A DNA stretch of 64,000 nt from Poa pratensis (GCA_947311845.1 CAMZMU010000123.1:11481417-11545416); one strand, 5' to 3'; positions 20,456 through 32,716 are shown, numbered from the stretch's first letter. Numbers and translations: made by a program. The notes: generated by a model from the letters alone, not told the origin.

Positions 20456-21843
20456 TTCGTTCGCCTCATCCCTACTCTGGATTGTTACCGGTGTCATATC
20501 CCCTCCTACTGCCACATTTGTAGCTCACGTATTATTTTCATTTGTCTAGGCAGCCTCCTGCATGATCTCTGTCTTGCCGTCTTGGATTCAAAAACTAGTA
20601 GATGATAATAATGGGAGTTCCGGGATAGGGAGCATCAGAGGGAGAGTGGAGGGAGATGACCACATGTGGTCACCAAATCAGGACTTTAAGAGTCAGGGCT
20701 AGAGTTGGGTAATATGGATTGAAGGTTTGGATCAATGACTTGGTCGTATGGTGGCAGCTAAGAGGGGAGCTCCGATATCGCGCCCAGCGGCGGCGGATCT
20801 CGCCTTGGCCACCTCAAAAAACACATTTTTTTTTCTTTGAGCACTTCAAAATCTGTATTTTAATCTATTTTTTTAAAATCTGAACAAGTTTTAAAAAAGT
20901 GAAAACATTTCGTATTGGATGCATTCTTTGGTTCGAACATTTTAAAAATCTCAAAAGTTTCAAATTTGAACCTTTTAAAATTAGAACAATATTAAAAAAG
21001 TTTTCAAAACCTGAACGGCTTTTCTAATTTGAACAATTTTTTATTTTTTTCAAATTTAAACAATTTAAAAATATGAACATTTTTAAAATCTGAAACTTGT
21101 TTCAAAAATCGGATCAATTTTCGAAAATAAATATAAACATAAAAGGGAAAAAATAAGAAATGGTCATTGTTAACGTCTAGGAGGTTTTGCGAAATTTTTT
21201 GAAACTTTAAAATGATGATTTTTTTCTTCAGAAAACGGGCTATGTGGAGCTCGTCCTCCAAAAGAACTTTCCGCGTCCATACCAATGGGTCAGATTGACA
21301 TGTTTATGAAATGGACATGTAAAATATAAACCAAGGAGCCATATTTCGGCCCTTATCATTATATCTTTTATAATTTTTTTGACATATTATTTATTTATTT
21401 ATTTATCAAATAAAGAAGAACAGCCCAATATGTTCTCGGTCCAAAGGATGATAGAGCCTTTTTTTTATAGAACTTGGCCCAGTCACAAGAAAGTGGTGTG
21501 TGGGCTTTGAACGTGAAGAAGCGCCATATTTTTGCTGTTATTACACGAAATAACTTGTTTAGTTTTCACATTCTCAAAAAATAAAGCGGTTTATTCAGGT
21601 ATGGAATACAAAGTAGTCGTACGTTTCCACGTACTAAGATCCATCAGGTCGAAGAACAAATATACTGAAAATTATATACGCAATTCACCGAATGTCTCGT
21701 TATTACATCAAAGAATAAGAAACCAATGTAACAGAAATGAACAAGAACAATATCAAATCAATCCAAACACGCAGAAACGACTCCCTCGAATCAAACCAAA
21801 CACGACACAAGCAAACACACGTCGTATAATATGGGAGTAGCAC
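20456..21843. other. Intergenic region, AT-rich
   Basis: Between element R and the LEA_2 gene. From about 20815 to 21160 it is a degenerate array of TTTGAAC / TTTTAAAA words of the kind seen in grass DNA transposon interiors, without recognisable ends. The last few hundred bases should include the 3' UTR of the minus-strand LEA_2 gene. No ORF is supported. Confidence 0.45.
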
Positions 21844-22431
21844 TCAGAAATGCACTTGGCAGTAGACCCGATCGAAGGAGCTCGGCGACGCGAAGTTGAC
21901 GGGCACCAGCGGGCAGCTCGCGCGCATCTTGTAGCGCCGCGTCCTCACAATGCCGTACTTGAACCACACCTTGCTCCGGACGTGCACGTCCAGCGGGAAC
22001 TTCCCGCCCGACCGGTCCTTCTTGATCCCCCGCTCCACGTCCCGCGGCAGCGCGTCCGCCACCGCGGGCGCGGCGACGTCGATCCTCGTCTCGTTGTGGG
22101 GCGGCTGGCGGAACCCCGGCACCTCGGCGCCGCCGAGGTACGTGCCGTTGAACCACACCCCGACGTCGAGCGAGCGGTACACGACGGAGCGCTTGTTGGG
22201 GTTGAAGGCGCGGAGGGCAAGGACGAAGGTGCCGTTGAGGGCGTCCCCCGCCGTGAAGTTGAACCCGCGCACGTCGGCGTGGTCGACGGAGAGGTGGATC
22301 TTCCCGGGCCGGAGCGCCAGCCAGATGATGACGATGATGGCGGCGACGACGAGCAGCGCGAACAGCGTCGCCAGGATGCACTGCGCCGTCGTCGGACGCG
22401 TGCGCCGTGTGGCGCTCATGGGCCCCGCCAT
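21844..22431 (-). CDS. NDR1/HIN1-like (NHL) LEA_2-domain membrane protein
   Basis: 195 aa, single exon. A short basic N-terminus is followed by one transmembrane segment (about residues 19-40) and an LEA_2 beta-sandwich domain with the family signature around AFNPNKRSVVYRS and VWFNGTYLG, an Asn-rich glycosylation-prone face (NFT, NGT, NET sites), and a Cys near the C-terminus (YCQVHF). NHL proteins are plasma-membrane proteins tied to pathogen response and wall-membrane contact. I chose the ATG at 22431 over the in-frame ATG at 22683: the latter would put the start upstream of the TATA box at 22550-22557 and add 84 residues unlike the family. Gene GC is high, as is common in grass single-exon genes. 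Confidence 0.88.
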   Translation of the reverse strand: MAGPMSATRRTRPTTAQCILATLFALLVVAAIIVIIWLALRPGKIHLSVDHADVRGFNFTAGDALNGTFVLALRAFNPNKRSVVYRSLDVGVWFNGTYLGGAEVPGFRQPPHNETRIDVAAPAVADALPRDVERGIKKDRSGGKFPLDVHVRSKVWFKYGIVRTRRYKMRASCPLVPVNFASPSSFDRVYCQVHF

Positions 22432-22549
22432 TTCGCGATCAAACCCGGCAAGGCTAGCAGATAACGCAGTGCTGCTCGACGACCTAAAGCTCTCCCAATC
22501 GGCGAGTCTCGCTTGGCTTGTTGGAAACGGGTTAAGCTTCCAGGCGTCT

Positions 22550-22557
22550 CTATATAG
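22550..22557 (-). promoter_or_regulatory. TATA box of the LEA_2 gene
   Basis: CTATATAG, palindromic, lies about 119 bp upstream of the chosen start. This would give transcription about 30 bp downstream and a 5' UTR of roughly 85-90 nt. Confidence 0.6.
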
Positions 22558-22559
22558 TG

Positions 22560-24139
22560 CGCAGCGCGATGCTTTGAGTAGCGACGGGATGTTTCTACGA
22601 GTCGGCACAGGCTGTGGTTGGAGTAACCGTGGATGATAAGTTGATAACGAAGTTCTTTGCAAGGCTAACTGTAACGAGTGCAATCACAGGCTCACAGCAA
22701 TATGTAATTCTTGCTAAGTGTGGCACCTCTAAAGTTTTGGCGCTTTGGATGGCACTTTGGTTTAGGAATCCTTCTGGCTCACTCCTTCGAATCGTAGGAT
22801 CGAACCGATGCGCGCCGAGGGAGGAAAAGCATATGGACAGCCCACGAAATGGTGCGCTCACATAGTTACATGTGGAACTTTTACTGTTGGATAAAAGATG
22901 GGGCTTTACAGAAGAACCAAGAATGTGGAAGACTAGAGGATTCCGGAAGAAATCATGATCCTTCCTGATTATCCATTTGTGGATTTCAAAGCTAAAACCA
23001 CACAGAGGGTGCAGTAGTAAAACACCTCGGGCTCCATGCCTCCATCAGAAGAGAAAAACTCGGGCTCCATCCAGAAGGAAGGAAAAAATATTTGTTAAAA
23101 ATATGTAAAAATGCGTCTCTTTATGTACTATGCATGGTAGGCCTGGCTCAACTCAAAGCGCGCACTGGCCCAACCTGACTAGCCCAATAACGGCCATTGT
23201 AACACGATTGGGAAAGTTTTTGGACGCTGTCCTTTTTTTAAAGTAATTAGTTGAATGCCCGTGCGTTGCCACGGTCATTATTTATTTTCACCCTTATAAG
23301 GATCTTAAATCCAGCTGAGGGAGGCATCGAGACGCTTCGGAGGAGGACGGCACCGGCGGCCACCGCGCCATATCTTTCCCGACGCTGCCGACGGGTGGTC
23401 TGCCGGTTCTCACGGCGGCTTTTCCCTTTTTTATGGGCTTTTCCCCATTTTCAAGTGATTGGATGAAGTTGGAGGAGAGATAGGAACGCAAGGGGTTATC
23501 TGCAAATGTGTAACATGGGTGTTCCGATCCGTTAGATATAAATCGAACGATCCTAAATGAAAGATGACAGACACACTATCATCACCAACTGTGGTTTTTA
23601 TAGGAGTAGAGATGATCCAATATTCCAATCCATTGGGTAGACGTACGGGCCAGCAAACCTGTTAAAAAACAATAGAATCTTCTTGTTAAAAACAACATTA
23701 TTTCGACAATTCTAACATAAACGCAAACTCCCATCCGAATTTGTACTTTTTGTTTTATTAAGCTCATTCAATCAATTACAAGCATATTCGTAATATTGGT
23801 ATAGGTGATCGAATATTAAAGGGAAACATTGGCTAATGGGGTCTTCTCCGTGTCGGGTTCACGTATTTTATAGAAATGCTAGAAGTGGGTTTAAAATAGT
23901 TCGGTCTGAGCATTGTAATAAAAGCCACCATGGCAGCACATGAGATAGCTAGGCCGTGAATTTTGTTATTTGTGATTGGATCGATGAATCACCTGACTTT
24001 TTCTTTCATCTCCTTTTCTGATAAACAATGTAATCGTGTTTATTCATCAATAAAGTGTGTATGATTTTTCCTTAAAAAATGTTTACAATCTCCTAAAAGA
24101 TAAAAACCTATGACTACGATGATGGTGGTCCACATTAAG
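22560..24139. other. Intergenic region upstream of the LEA_2 gene
   Basis: No host gene is supported. 23240-23610 holds sequence starting near the grass-repeat phrase ATGCCCGTGCGTTGCCACGG, with a small CCGTG/CACGG stem, and ending near TTTTTATAGGAGTAGAGATG. This looks like a dispersed repeat of unknown class. The rest is AT-rich and unremarkable. Confidence 0.4.
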
Positions 24140-24248
24140 GTTTGTGTCGAGCAAATGTGTTTTTGGTCACAAAAAGGTCACAAATTAAAATACGTGACCA
24201 TTCAGTGACCAATACTGAGAGTCATAGGATAGCATATTTCTTGTAGTG
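24140..24248. mobile_element. CACTA transposon terminus (fragment)
   Basis: The segment ends TTTCTTGTAGTG at 24248; the reverse complement, CACTACAAGAAA, is the classic CACTA terminal motif. Inside it are GGTCAC / GTGACC subterminal repeats in both orientations (24165-24210). No opposite end was found, so this is probably a truncated remnant. Confidence 0.6.
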
Positions 24249-24865
24249 TGCATGAGGTTTAGTTTTTTCTAGAGAAACATTGAGGTCCAGTTAGACTATT
24301 AAGATTCTCTTTATTTCAAAGCAAGTTCATAATGTCATTACAAATAAAGAGAACCTGAATAGTCCAATCTAAGGAAAATTAGCTTTGTTTCAGTGACAAC
24401 TATGGCGTAGACACAATATTTCATAAAAAATCATTTGGTTTCTCTCACATGCAACTAAGCGACGTGGATTAAACATTGATGTATTTTAAATTCATGTTGG
24501 ATGCAGCATATCATGACATCGCGCTCCAGCTCTTTTTAAGTGGCGAGCCCGTGACTGTTTAGAAAATTCCATTTTATGTTTTCATGTTCCTCCCATTTCC
24601 CTTTTGTAATGGTTGGGACCAAAAGCATTATATGTGCATATAAAATTGTTCATCCTTTTTGAGTTGTGAGGTTGCGTGTAAGCGATCGCTCTTCAGCAAC
24701 AGGAGCGGCTAATAATGTGAAATTGTGCTAGTGTCAGGTTGCTTGAAGCTGTCTTTGGACAACAACTTGAATGGCATTAAAAGGCCCATATGTTTTGGGT
24801 TAACTCAAAGCTGCATATGGTTGCGGTTTTTTCTTGTACTCGATCAACTAGCTATTAGCTAAGTA

Positions 24866-25542
24866 ACTTCAAGTAAGCGAGTTTGGACCGCTCCTCGTTC
24901 CTCATCTACAGTAGATCGAGGCGAATTCTTGGCGACGCCGCGCTCAACAGCTCGCAACCGGAGTTCGTCTAGATCCCTCGCCCTCCGGCGGCCGCTTCGG
25001 CGGCGGGAGGACGGGGGATCCCCGGATCCAGGTATGTATATAGCTAGGTGTGCGTGGTGGAGTGCTAGCCGGCGGCGCTGGGGGGATGGCGGTGCGGCCG
25101 GAGTGGCTTTTGGTGCTGGTGGACGTCTCCTCTGTCGGCGCGGCTCTGCGGAGCTCCGCCGCGGATCTGCTGGCCCGCCCTTGCTCGCGGCTCTCTGGAG
25201 TTCTCGAGAGGGCACCCCCTTCACCGGAGATCGAGAGATGGCGGCTCCGGTGATTGACGTTCTCGAAGTTGCGGATGCGGAAGGCCGAGGTGGTGTAGCT
25301 GTTCTTCCTGCAGGGTGGAGGTGTCCAGGCACCGAGGAGCGTCGACTTCCCAGTCGCTCGGGGGGGCCTCCCAGTCCAAAGTCATGGAGGTTCGGCGGCG
25401 GGTTTCGCCGGCACAGCGGTCTGCCTGAAGACGACGACGCCAGAGTTCGGGAGGACTTCGTTGTAATTTCCTTTGTTTTCTGGACTTTTCTGTAAGAATC
25501 TTGGCTGGATGTTTCTGTAATTTCCTCGCAAAAAAAAAAAAA
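24866..25542 (+). mobile_element. Poly(A)-tailed retroposed sequence (LINE-mobilised) with 14-bp TSD
   Basis: A 677-bp segment ending in 13 A residues (25530-25542) is flanked by the exact 14-bp direct repeat CTATTAGCTAAGTA (24852-24865 and 25543-25556). This is the hallmark of target-primed reverse transcription. The body is GC-rich with an open frame of about 188 codons (24929-25495) that matches no domain I know, then a T-rich 3' part containing TTTTCTGTAA-type repeats. It could be a 5'-truncated LINE or a processed copy of a host mRNA. The low-complexity protein argues against an intact gene. Confidence 0.85.
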
Positions 25543-25556
25543 CTATTAGCTAAGTA

Positions 25557-27848
25557 GCTAGTGGTTCCTAGTGGTTAGCTCAACCTTGTTGCTTACTCGA
25601 TTTGCTAAAAGGACGCTGACACACACTGTTTGCGTTCCTCACCACCCTGACTAGCTAGTGGTTGAGTGACTGATCTCTAGTCCTTTGGAGAAAAGTGACA
25701 CTGGCAAGCAAAGGCTTGCCGAGAAAAGAGTGCATCCGGAGACCGGAGCGATAGTTTTTCTCCGTAGACGACAGACAACTCACATTTTGTTTTGTGAAAG
25801 TTCAGAGCTCGTGTCTTGGGTAGATGGAGTTGGCAGACCAAACCGTCGCAGACCCAACCAACTGCAAGTAACTATACTGCTCCAGCAGGCGAACTTTCGC
25901 CCTGTCTGCAAGAAAAAAGACCCGGAGTATCGGTCAGAGGTAGCTGCACGCCACGTGGTCATGTTCGCCGCATGCTACCTTGTCCGCGAGCTGGCCGGAC
26001 GCCGGAGTCGCCGCGGCGTTATTGTTCGGCGTCGCACTGCACTGCACAGCCGCACTGCACTTCACCGCATCATGCTCGACTGTATCGTAATCTACCCAGC
26101 GAAGAAGATGGTGGGGTGTGATGGATGGATGGATGGACGGATGGATCGCCATTTAAGCGTCTCCCTCCTCCACCCGCTTCAATGCACCCCATGCAATCAA
26201 TGGGCTCCCTCCACCGTTGGGTAGGCAGGCGATGGATGTAGCCAGCGTCGACGCGGGGTCGCGGGTGATTGGCATTGCATGGCTTGTTTTTTTTTCGAAA
26301 CGGAGGAGGAAACTCCCGACATCTGCATCGAAGTTATTCACACAAAATCTTTTTAGTAATATTAAAATAAACCACAAAGTTTACAAAGAAATAGTATATC
26401 GATTAGCCGAAAGCCATCTTCTTTTTTATTAATATTGTGTGTGTGACTTCACAGACATACACATATCTAAATTCGAAGGACTCAACCAAGCTGACAGGAG
26501 CACAAACCGGTTCAGCTAACACTCATCACAATCTGCCAACCCATTTTTAGGAGGGATCTACGCAATGATCTTGTCAGACCTGCTGTCGATGTCGCCACGA
26601 CGCAAGACAGCGCCACCGTACTGTGTGCGTCCATCATCACACATCCGCCACCGAGACCCGACGTTTTCGACGCGTTAGATACGACACCGCTCCACCATAG
26701 GGCCCCTCGAGTTTACGCGGTGATCCAACGCTTCCATGCCTTTCAGATCCCACGAGCAGATATGAGTTCCAAAATAGTGCCTCCAAGAAGGTTGACATCG
26801 CCATTTTCCGGCCCGGCAATTGAAACCCGAGGTTTCCCTCGGAGCTCAACATGACTGCCACCCTGACGATAGCCTCCAAGAAAGTTAACGACGCCCACAG
26901 ATGTCGTTGCATCATCCGCGATGCAAGATTCGGGTGAAGGATTCCTCCCCAGTGGCAGTCCCTTGAATTCAGAGATCTAGAGGCGTAGACGATCATCGAA
27001 GAAGCCGACCACAGAAGGAAGAGTCATATCTAGCCAGACAAATCTGAACACACCAGGATCCATCCGACTCGACCCAACCTGAGAAGTTGCCGCGGGCAAG
27101 GAGAGGATCCGGGCGCGTCTGGTAGATCCGCCACCTATGGCCTGCCGCGCTGTCCGCCACACGAAACGCGACGCACCGACGGACGAACATGTCATGATGC
27201 CCGACAGCACCATGCCCTGACGCGCCAGGAGAGTGATCCCCGTCGTCGACGAACCCAACCCTCTAGCGACGACGACGGAATAGGAGAGGAGGGAGGGAGT
27301 GCCGGCGGTGGAGATCAAGATCGCCCTCCCGTCGCCACGCAGTGGGGCGAGGGGGAGGACGTACGCCACGGTGGGAATGCATGGCTTGGTTGGCCGCGCT
27401 GGTTGGTTCGACCGGGGCGCCCTGGTCGCTGGGTCGACCAACGACCCTCGGCGGCAATTTATGGTCCACCTCCCGGCCTGTTTCTTTTTCTTCCTCGATC
27501 GGTGAAAGCCCACCTAGCTTGGCTCGCTCGCGCACCAGTCCTTCTGTCAGTATATACATGCAGGTCCTGCTACTAGATCGTAGCGCTGCATCCGGGTACA
27601 GCAATACGCGCTGGCAGGCTCTCAACAACAATAAATCGCCAGCCCGCCGTCTCAACCGTGCAGCGCTCTGATCGACCTGTTCTATAAAACCCTGATGCGC
27701 TCTGCCATCCTCATGTGGACTCACTTATTACGGCCAGCCAGCCATCTTTAACTCCGTAGTCAGATCCATTCTGGCTTACCCAGTATCGGAGTATATACAC
27801 CTAGCACGTACTCACACTCGCCGCAGCTCTGCTTGAGGCGCGCCGGCA
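25557..27848. other. Intergenic region upstream of CYP86A
   Basis: Contains a short GGAT microsatellite-like run (about 26118-26146) and, at 26285-27290, a repeat-like tract that starts with a T-run plus CGAAACGGAGGAGG and continues GC-rich. ORFs there on either strand lack recognisable domains. TATAAAA at 27683-27689 and TATATA at 27792-27797 are candidate CYP86A core promoters; the second lies about 55 bp before the start codon, implying a short 5' UTR. Confidence 0.45.
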
Positions 27849-29492
27849 ATGGAGGTGGGGACGTGGGCGGTGGTGGTGGCGGCGGTGGCCGCGTACATGG
27901 CGTGGTTCTGGCGGATGTCCCAGGGCCTGCGCGGGCCGCGGGTGTGGCCGGTGCTCGGCAGCCTTCCCGGCCTCGTGCAGCACGCCGAGGACATGCACGA
28001 GTGGATCGCGGGCAACCTGCGCCGGTCCGGCGGCACCTACCAGACCTGCATCTTCGCGGTGCCCGGGGTGGCGCGCCGCGGCGGGCTGGTCACCGTCACC
28101 TGCGACCCGCGCAACCTGGAGCACGTCCTCAAGTCCCGCTTCGACAACTACCCCAAGGGCCCCTTCTGGCACGGCGTCTTCCACGACCTCCTTGGCGACG
28201 GCATCTTCAACTCCGACGGCGACACCTGGATCGCGCAGCGCAAGACGGCCGCTCTCGAGTTCACCACGCGCACGCTCCGGACGGCCATGTCGAGGTGGGT
28301 CTCCCGCTCCATCCACGGCAGGCTCCTCCCCATCCTCGCCGACGCGGCCGCGGGGAAGGCGCACGTCGACCTCCAGGATCTCCTCCTGCGGCTCACCTTC
28401 GACAACATCTGCGGGCTCGCGTTCGGCAAGGACCCGGAGACGCTCGCCGTGGGCCTGCCGGAGAACGAGTTTGCCTCGGCCTTCGACCGCGCCACGGAGG
28501 CCACCCTCAACCGGTTCATCTTCCCGGAGTGCCTGTGGCGGTGCAAGAAGTGGCTGGGCCTCGGCATGGAGACCACGCTCACCCGAAGCATGGCGCACGT
28601 CGACCAGTACCTCGCCGCGGTCATCAAGACGCGCAAGCTCGAGCTCGCCGCCGCCAACAACGGCAGCAAGTGCGTCGACGCGGTGGCCGCCACGCAGCAC
28701 GACGACCTGCTCTCCCGGTTCATGCGGAAGGGCTCCTACTCGGACCAGTCGCTGCAGCACGTGGCGCTCAACTTCATCCTCGCCGGCCGCGACACCTCCT
28801 CCGTCGCGCTCTCCTGGTTCTTCTGGCTCGTGTCCACGCACCCGGCCGTGGAGCGCAAGATCGTGCGCGAGCTCTGCACCGTTCTCGCCGTGTCACGCGG
28901 CGCCCACGACCCGGCATTGTGGCTGGCGGAGCCCTTCACCTTCGAAGAGCTCGACCGCTTGGTCTACCTCAAGGCGGCGCTCTCGGAGACCCTCCGTCTG
29001 TACCCATCCGTCCCCGAGGATTCCAAGCACGTCGTCGCCGACGACTACCTCCCGGACGGTACGTTCGTCCCGGCCGGGTCGTCGATCACCTACTCGATAT
29101 ACTCCGCGGGCCGCATGAAGACGGTATGGGGGGAGGACTGCCTCGAGTTCCGGCCGGAGCGGTGGCTGTCGGCTGACGGAACCACGTTCGTGCAGCACGA
29201 CTCGTACAGGTTCGTCGCGTTCAACGCCGGGCCGAGGATATGCCTGGGCAAGGACCTAGCCTACCTGCAGATGAAGAACATCGCCGGGAGCGTGCTTCTC
29301 AGGCACCGCCTCACCGTCGCGCCGGGACACCGCGTCGAGCAGAAGATGTCGCTCACGCTCTTTATGAAGGACGGGCTACGGATGGAGGTATGTCCTCGTG
29401 ACCTTGCCACTGTCCTCGACGAGCCCTGCGGCGGCGTGGATGCCGTCGCCACCGCCGCCGCAGCAGCAAGTGCCACAGCGCCGTGCGCGTAG
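27849..29492 (+). CDS. CYP86A: Cytochrome P450, CYP86A-type fatty-acid omega-hydroxylase
   Basis: 547 aa, one exon. An N-terminal signal anchor (about residues 4-20) places it in the ER, followed by the Pro hinge [14 protein letters not shown]450 landmarks are in order: I-helix AGRDTSS (312-318), K-helix ETLR (380-383), FRPERW (434-439), and heme loop [10 protein letters not shown] with the thiolate Cys at 465. These match the CYP86A subfamily, which adds a terminal hydroxyl to C16/C18 fatty acids for cutin and suberin. Length is usual for the family (about 530-550). The C-terminus after 520 is Ala/Thr-rich and probably variable. The start at 27849 is the first ATG giving the anchor and hinge. 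Coding GC is very high, so long shadow frames exist on both strands; none has P450 motifs. Confidence 0.93.
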   Translation: MEVGTWAVVVAAVAAYMAWFWRMSQGLRGPRVWPVLGSLPGLVQHAEDMHEWIAGNLRRSGGTYQTCIFAVPGVARRGGLVTVTCDPRNLEHVLKSRFDNYPKGPFWHGVFHDLLGDGIFNSDGDTWIAQRKTAALEFTTRTLRTAMSRWVSRSIHGRLLPILADAAAGKAHVDLQDLLLRLTFDNICGLAFGKDPETLAVGLPENEFASAFDRATEATLNRFIFPECLWRCKKWLGLGMETTLTRSMAHVDQYLAAVIKTRKLELAAANNGSKCVDAVAATQHDDLLSRFMRKGSYSDQSLQHVALNFILAGRDTSSVALSWFFWLVSTHPAVERKIVRELCTVLAVSRGAHDPALWLAEPFTFEELDRLVYLKAALSETLRLYPSVPEDSKHVVADDYLPDGTFVPAGSSITYSIYSAGRMKTVWGEDCLEFRPERWLSADGTTFVQHDSYRFVAFNAGPRICLGKDLAYLQMKNIAGSVLLRHRLTVAPGHRVEQKMSLTLFMKDGLRMEVCPRDLATVLDEPCGGVDAVATAAAAASATAPCA

Positions 29493-30089
29493 AAGACCTT
29501 CATTCGCGTAGGTGCGCCATGCTTCGTGCTGTTGGCAAGATACCGGACATTGAATATGTAGATAGAGCAGCAGTACGAGACCGTAAGTAAATTGATGATG
29601 GGCTGGGTTGGTGACAACATTTAAGTCGCTCCTTTCCAGAGTTTACCACCCGGATAGGAGAAACCGGGAAACTTTGCAGATCACAAGATCTAGCTGGATT
29701 TGTATTTGCAGCTCAACGGAAGACGAAAAAAAATGACAGAAACAGAATGAGTAATAATTTGTGATGTATTGTTGCCACGGTGAAGACGGGGAGAGGAGTA
29801 AGTAATTCGGATTTGTTTGAGGTAGCTCGGTGTGGGTGACCAGCTAGCCAACTAGGCTATTCTATTTTTGGAGATTTTTTGTCTTTCAAACTTGTCTATT
29901 ATTCTATTCTTAGAGAGTTCATATTTGGTCCAAGAAACATGTAAGTAGGCGTGTACTGGAGGTTTGTTGCTTTTTTGACATCATGTTTAATCCATGACAA
30001 GTTACTTCTTCAAATGGTCGATTTGTTCTGTGACATACAGAATTACAGACAGCTAGCCGTTCGGGGAGGTGGTGTTTTGGCACATAGGA
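29493..30089. other. 3' flank of CYP86A
   Basis: Should contain the 3' UTR and terminator of the P450. The sequence is AT-rich, with no further ORF or repeat resolved. Confidence 0.4.
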
Positions 30090-30440
30090 CTAGATACTCC
30101 CATAATGAAAAAATATATTTTAGAAGCATTTTAAAATGTCAAAAAAATCCAACAAAATAATTCGGTGGTACATCTAAATATTTAATGTTCACGCACTAAG
30201 TTTCATGGAAAAAAGGCATTTCTTGTAGAATGTATAAAAAAGACAAATTTGGGTGCTACAATATGACTTTTCATGAGACATTATTTTGTCATTTTAAAAA
30301 GGCAGCAAAAAATGTCTTTTTTTCCGTGAAACTTTATGTACGAGCATATAATGTCAGGATGTATACTCGAAATTTTATTTTCTAATTTTTTAACATTTTT
30401 AAATGTGTTTTTGACAGTGAGAGCATATGGTCATATGACC
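30090..30440. repeat. Foldback / long inverted-repeat MITE-like element
   Basis: The left arm (about 30120-30230) and right arm (about 30300-30430) are imperfect inverted copies, best seen around AAGTTTCATGGAAAAAAGGC (left) and the reverse complement of TTTTTTTCCGTGAAACTTTA (right). They are separated by about 70 bp. Total is about 350 bp, AT-rich. Exact ends and target duplication are unresolved. Confidence 0.55.
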
Positions 30441-30578
30441 CGAATTGGATTTCTTAGCCGTTCGTACGTTTTTGTAGCGTCTTCCTTCCCTAGCTAAGCA
30501 CGGTGCTTTGCATGGCATGATGCCCTAGCTTGTCGCTCGTGCAATCGTGCATGCATGCATATATCGGCGCCTTGATGC

Positions 30579-30767
30579 TAGTGGCGGAGCTACTTGAAGC
30601 CAGCCGGGTGCACATGCATCGGGTAGAATTTTTTTTAACACTGCAATTAGCCAAAAAAACCAGTGTGTGCACCCCTCTAAACACTGATTTGTGCACCCGT
30701 GTAGCTGAAATTCTAGGTTAGCCAGGACTAGTGCACCCTGATTAGTTTTGCTCTGGCTCTGCCACTG
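30579..30767. mobile_element. hAT-type MITE with 8-bp TSD
   Basis: A 189-bp element with termini TAGTGGCGGAGC and, on the other strand, CAGTGGCAGAGC, flanked by an exact 8-bp duplication CTTGATGC (30571-30578 and 30768-30775). An 8-bp target duplication and CAGTGGCGGA-like ends are characteristic of hAT elements. It is non-coding; the interior has GTGCACCC repeats in both orientations. Confidence 0.88.
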
Positions 30768-30775
30768 CTTGATGC

Positions 30776-32146
30776 GCCGTTCGATCTGGTGAGGAATACT
30801 CGCTATCAAGAATCGCAGGTGCATAAAAGCTTTTGATGTGGATGGTGCTGAACATACGTATATTTTCCTGCTGTTCTCTCTGCCTGCAGGTTCGCTATCA
30901 TACGCCTCTCCTTTAATTATATCGTCGTTGCGACAACGATCTTCCAATTCAGTAGGGATTGTGCAATGCCAGACAGTGATGTATGTTTCTTCCCATCCAA
31001 ACAAATTAAGGATGCGAGACAGTGGAGTCCGCGCAATTGGGTTGGACTTTTGTACGCATGTAGCTGGACGTTGTTGCCTTTGGTGTCTCATGGTTGGTTT
31101 GTTTGATGCAACAATATTAATCTACCTCTAGCTACCTTATGCTTAGCAAGTATTTAATTAACCTCCTGTCAGTAGAACTAATCAGTTAGGTTACTTTAGA
31201 CAGTCCAGGGGCGTGTGACAAAAATATCCGAAGTCTCGGTCAGTTTTATTCCTGCCATTAAACAATGCAATTACAACAAACATAAAACTAATAAAATATA
31301 ATAAATAGAAAATTTAAATTGACACTGAAAATAGAATAAAAACAGATTTTTTAGGTTATGGCTTGCACGATATTCGAAAGATTGTTTACACGATACCACG
31401 GCAATCACAATCCCGACGTATCGGAAGAGTGTTTATTTGTTCGACAGTGTCTAAGTCCAACGGTAAGGAACAAGATGATGGTGAAGTTCCATCAGACTGT
31501 ATTCATGATGTGATCACACGATCGTACAATACTATTACAGATGGGTCTCGTCGGGTTTATAGATGCATTCGACAAGAGTAGATGAATCTAACATTTATGG
31601 GTATGGAGACTACGAAGTCTAGGGCTTTGACTTCGGCGTGAATGCGCCCTCCTGTTGGTAGAATGATCTTCGGGTACATAGAGGCGTCGGTTCTAGGAGT
31701 CTCCATGTCGCATGTTGGGTCTTGAGATGTCTTGCACGTTAAGTTCATCTTGTAACCTTACTTCAATATACATCTGGTTTAGAGATCATTTAGATAAGTC
31801 TTCACGTAGCACGCCATGTTAAATCGGTGGAGCTTCTAGATGCAGGTTTTCTGATCGTGGATGTCAGTATAACAATTATGGTCCAGCCCCACTTATCTCC
31901 GACAATGATGGTGCAGCCTACCATCTATTATATATTTATATCACGGGGCATCATGCCACTCACACACATGAGTATGTCCTCTTAGAGCATCTCCACCGGC
32001 GCCCCGATGGACCTCCTCGTCGACCCAAGGGGTATCCCGACACAAAAATAACCCCAAGCAATGTCCCCCATCGGTCTGGAGGACCAGAAAATTGTTCGGC
32101 GACCACTTGTCCACCACCAACTTCCGGGGCTGGCTTGTCGTGGTTT
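30776..32146. other. Intergenic region left of the retrotransposon nest
   Basis: No gene is supported. Short ORFs are random. At 31984 a phrase AGAGCATCTCCACCGGCG resembles the terminal repeat of common grass TIR elements; if so, its other half was separated by the insertion of element T at 32147. Confidence 0.35.
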
Positions 32147-32716
32147 TGTCACGGCAGATGTTACCGGGTGGTAACTTGAGATTGGAGGCAAGACAGTCAT
32201 AGCGTTTGGGAGATTGTTTAGCTCGCTAGGGAAAAAGGATGTATCCTGGTTCAGCCTCTCCATAGGAGATAAAGACCTACTTCCAGCCTGGTGTTTCTCT
32301 ATTCTCATATCGATCTCGATCACCCGGCGGATAACAACACCGGCGGGTTCCGAGTCTAGGTTACAAGGGTTCTCTCGCTGTAAGCTTGTCTGTCGAGTCT
32401 CTCTAAAGTTCCCCCTGTTCTATGTCCCAGGAGCCGGTTTATATAGACACCCGGGTCTCCTGGTCGATTACAAGGTAAGGCCGGGTCACGCCCGAACTCG
32501 GAGTCCTAACCAAAGTCTAACTCATCTATCTTGGCCTCCAAGTCTACCGCCTCCAGGTCTTCTAGAACCTCCCTTGTTTACACCGGGTTATCGACAAACT
32601 CCTCGGTCCATCAATGTAGCCCGGCCCAAGATGATCTAGTGGGCCTCGCTAGTCTTTCCTCCTGGCGGGTCGTAGTTTCATTGTCCTTGGGCCTACCGGG
32701 TTATCTTCCCCCAACG
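32147..32716 (-). repeat. 3' LTR of element T
   Basis: About 570 bp, starting TGTCACGGCAGATG on the plus strand; the inner end reads CCCCCAACG (a TG/CA end with one substitution). A minus-strand TATA box (GTCTATATAAACCG, 32435-32448) has the expected orientation. No second copy was found in the window. Confidence 0.7.

Noticed and set aside
23240..23610. Possible Helitron or other transposon around ATGCCCGTGCGTTGCCACGG
   Set aside because: The phrase is repeat-like, but no terminal hairpin plus CTRR, inverted ends or target duplication could be established.
24929..25495. A 188-codon host gene
   Set aside because: It lies inside a retroposed segment with poly(A) and TSD, has Arg/Gly-rich composition following GC content, and no domain.
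26285..27290. LINE or gene fragment upstream of CYP86A
   Set aside because: The T-run plus CGAAACGGAGG start looks like a dispersed grass repeat, but no poly(A), TSD or coding motif allows classification.
27801..29198. Long open frames on both strands over CYP86A (up to 447 codons)
   Set aside because: They result from very high third-position GC. Only the 27849-29492 frame has P450 motifs.
31984..32146. TIR element starting AGAGCATCTCCACCGG
   Set aside because: Only one end is visible and the motif is short; not enough to call a feature.
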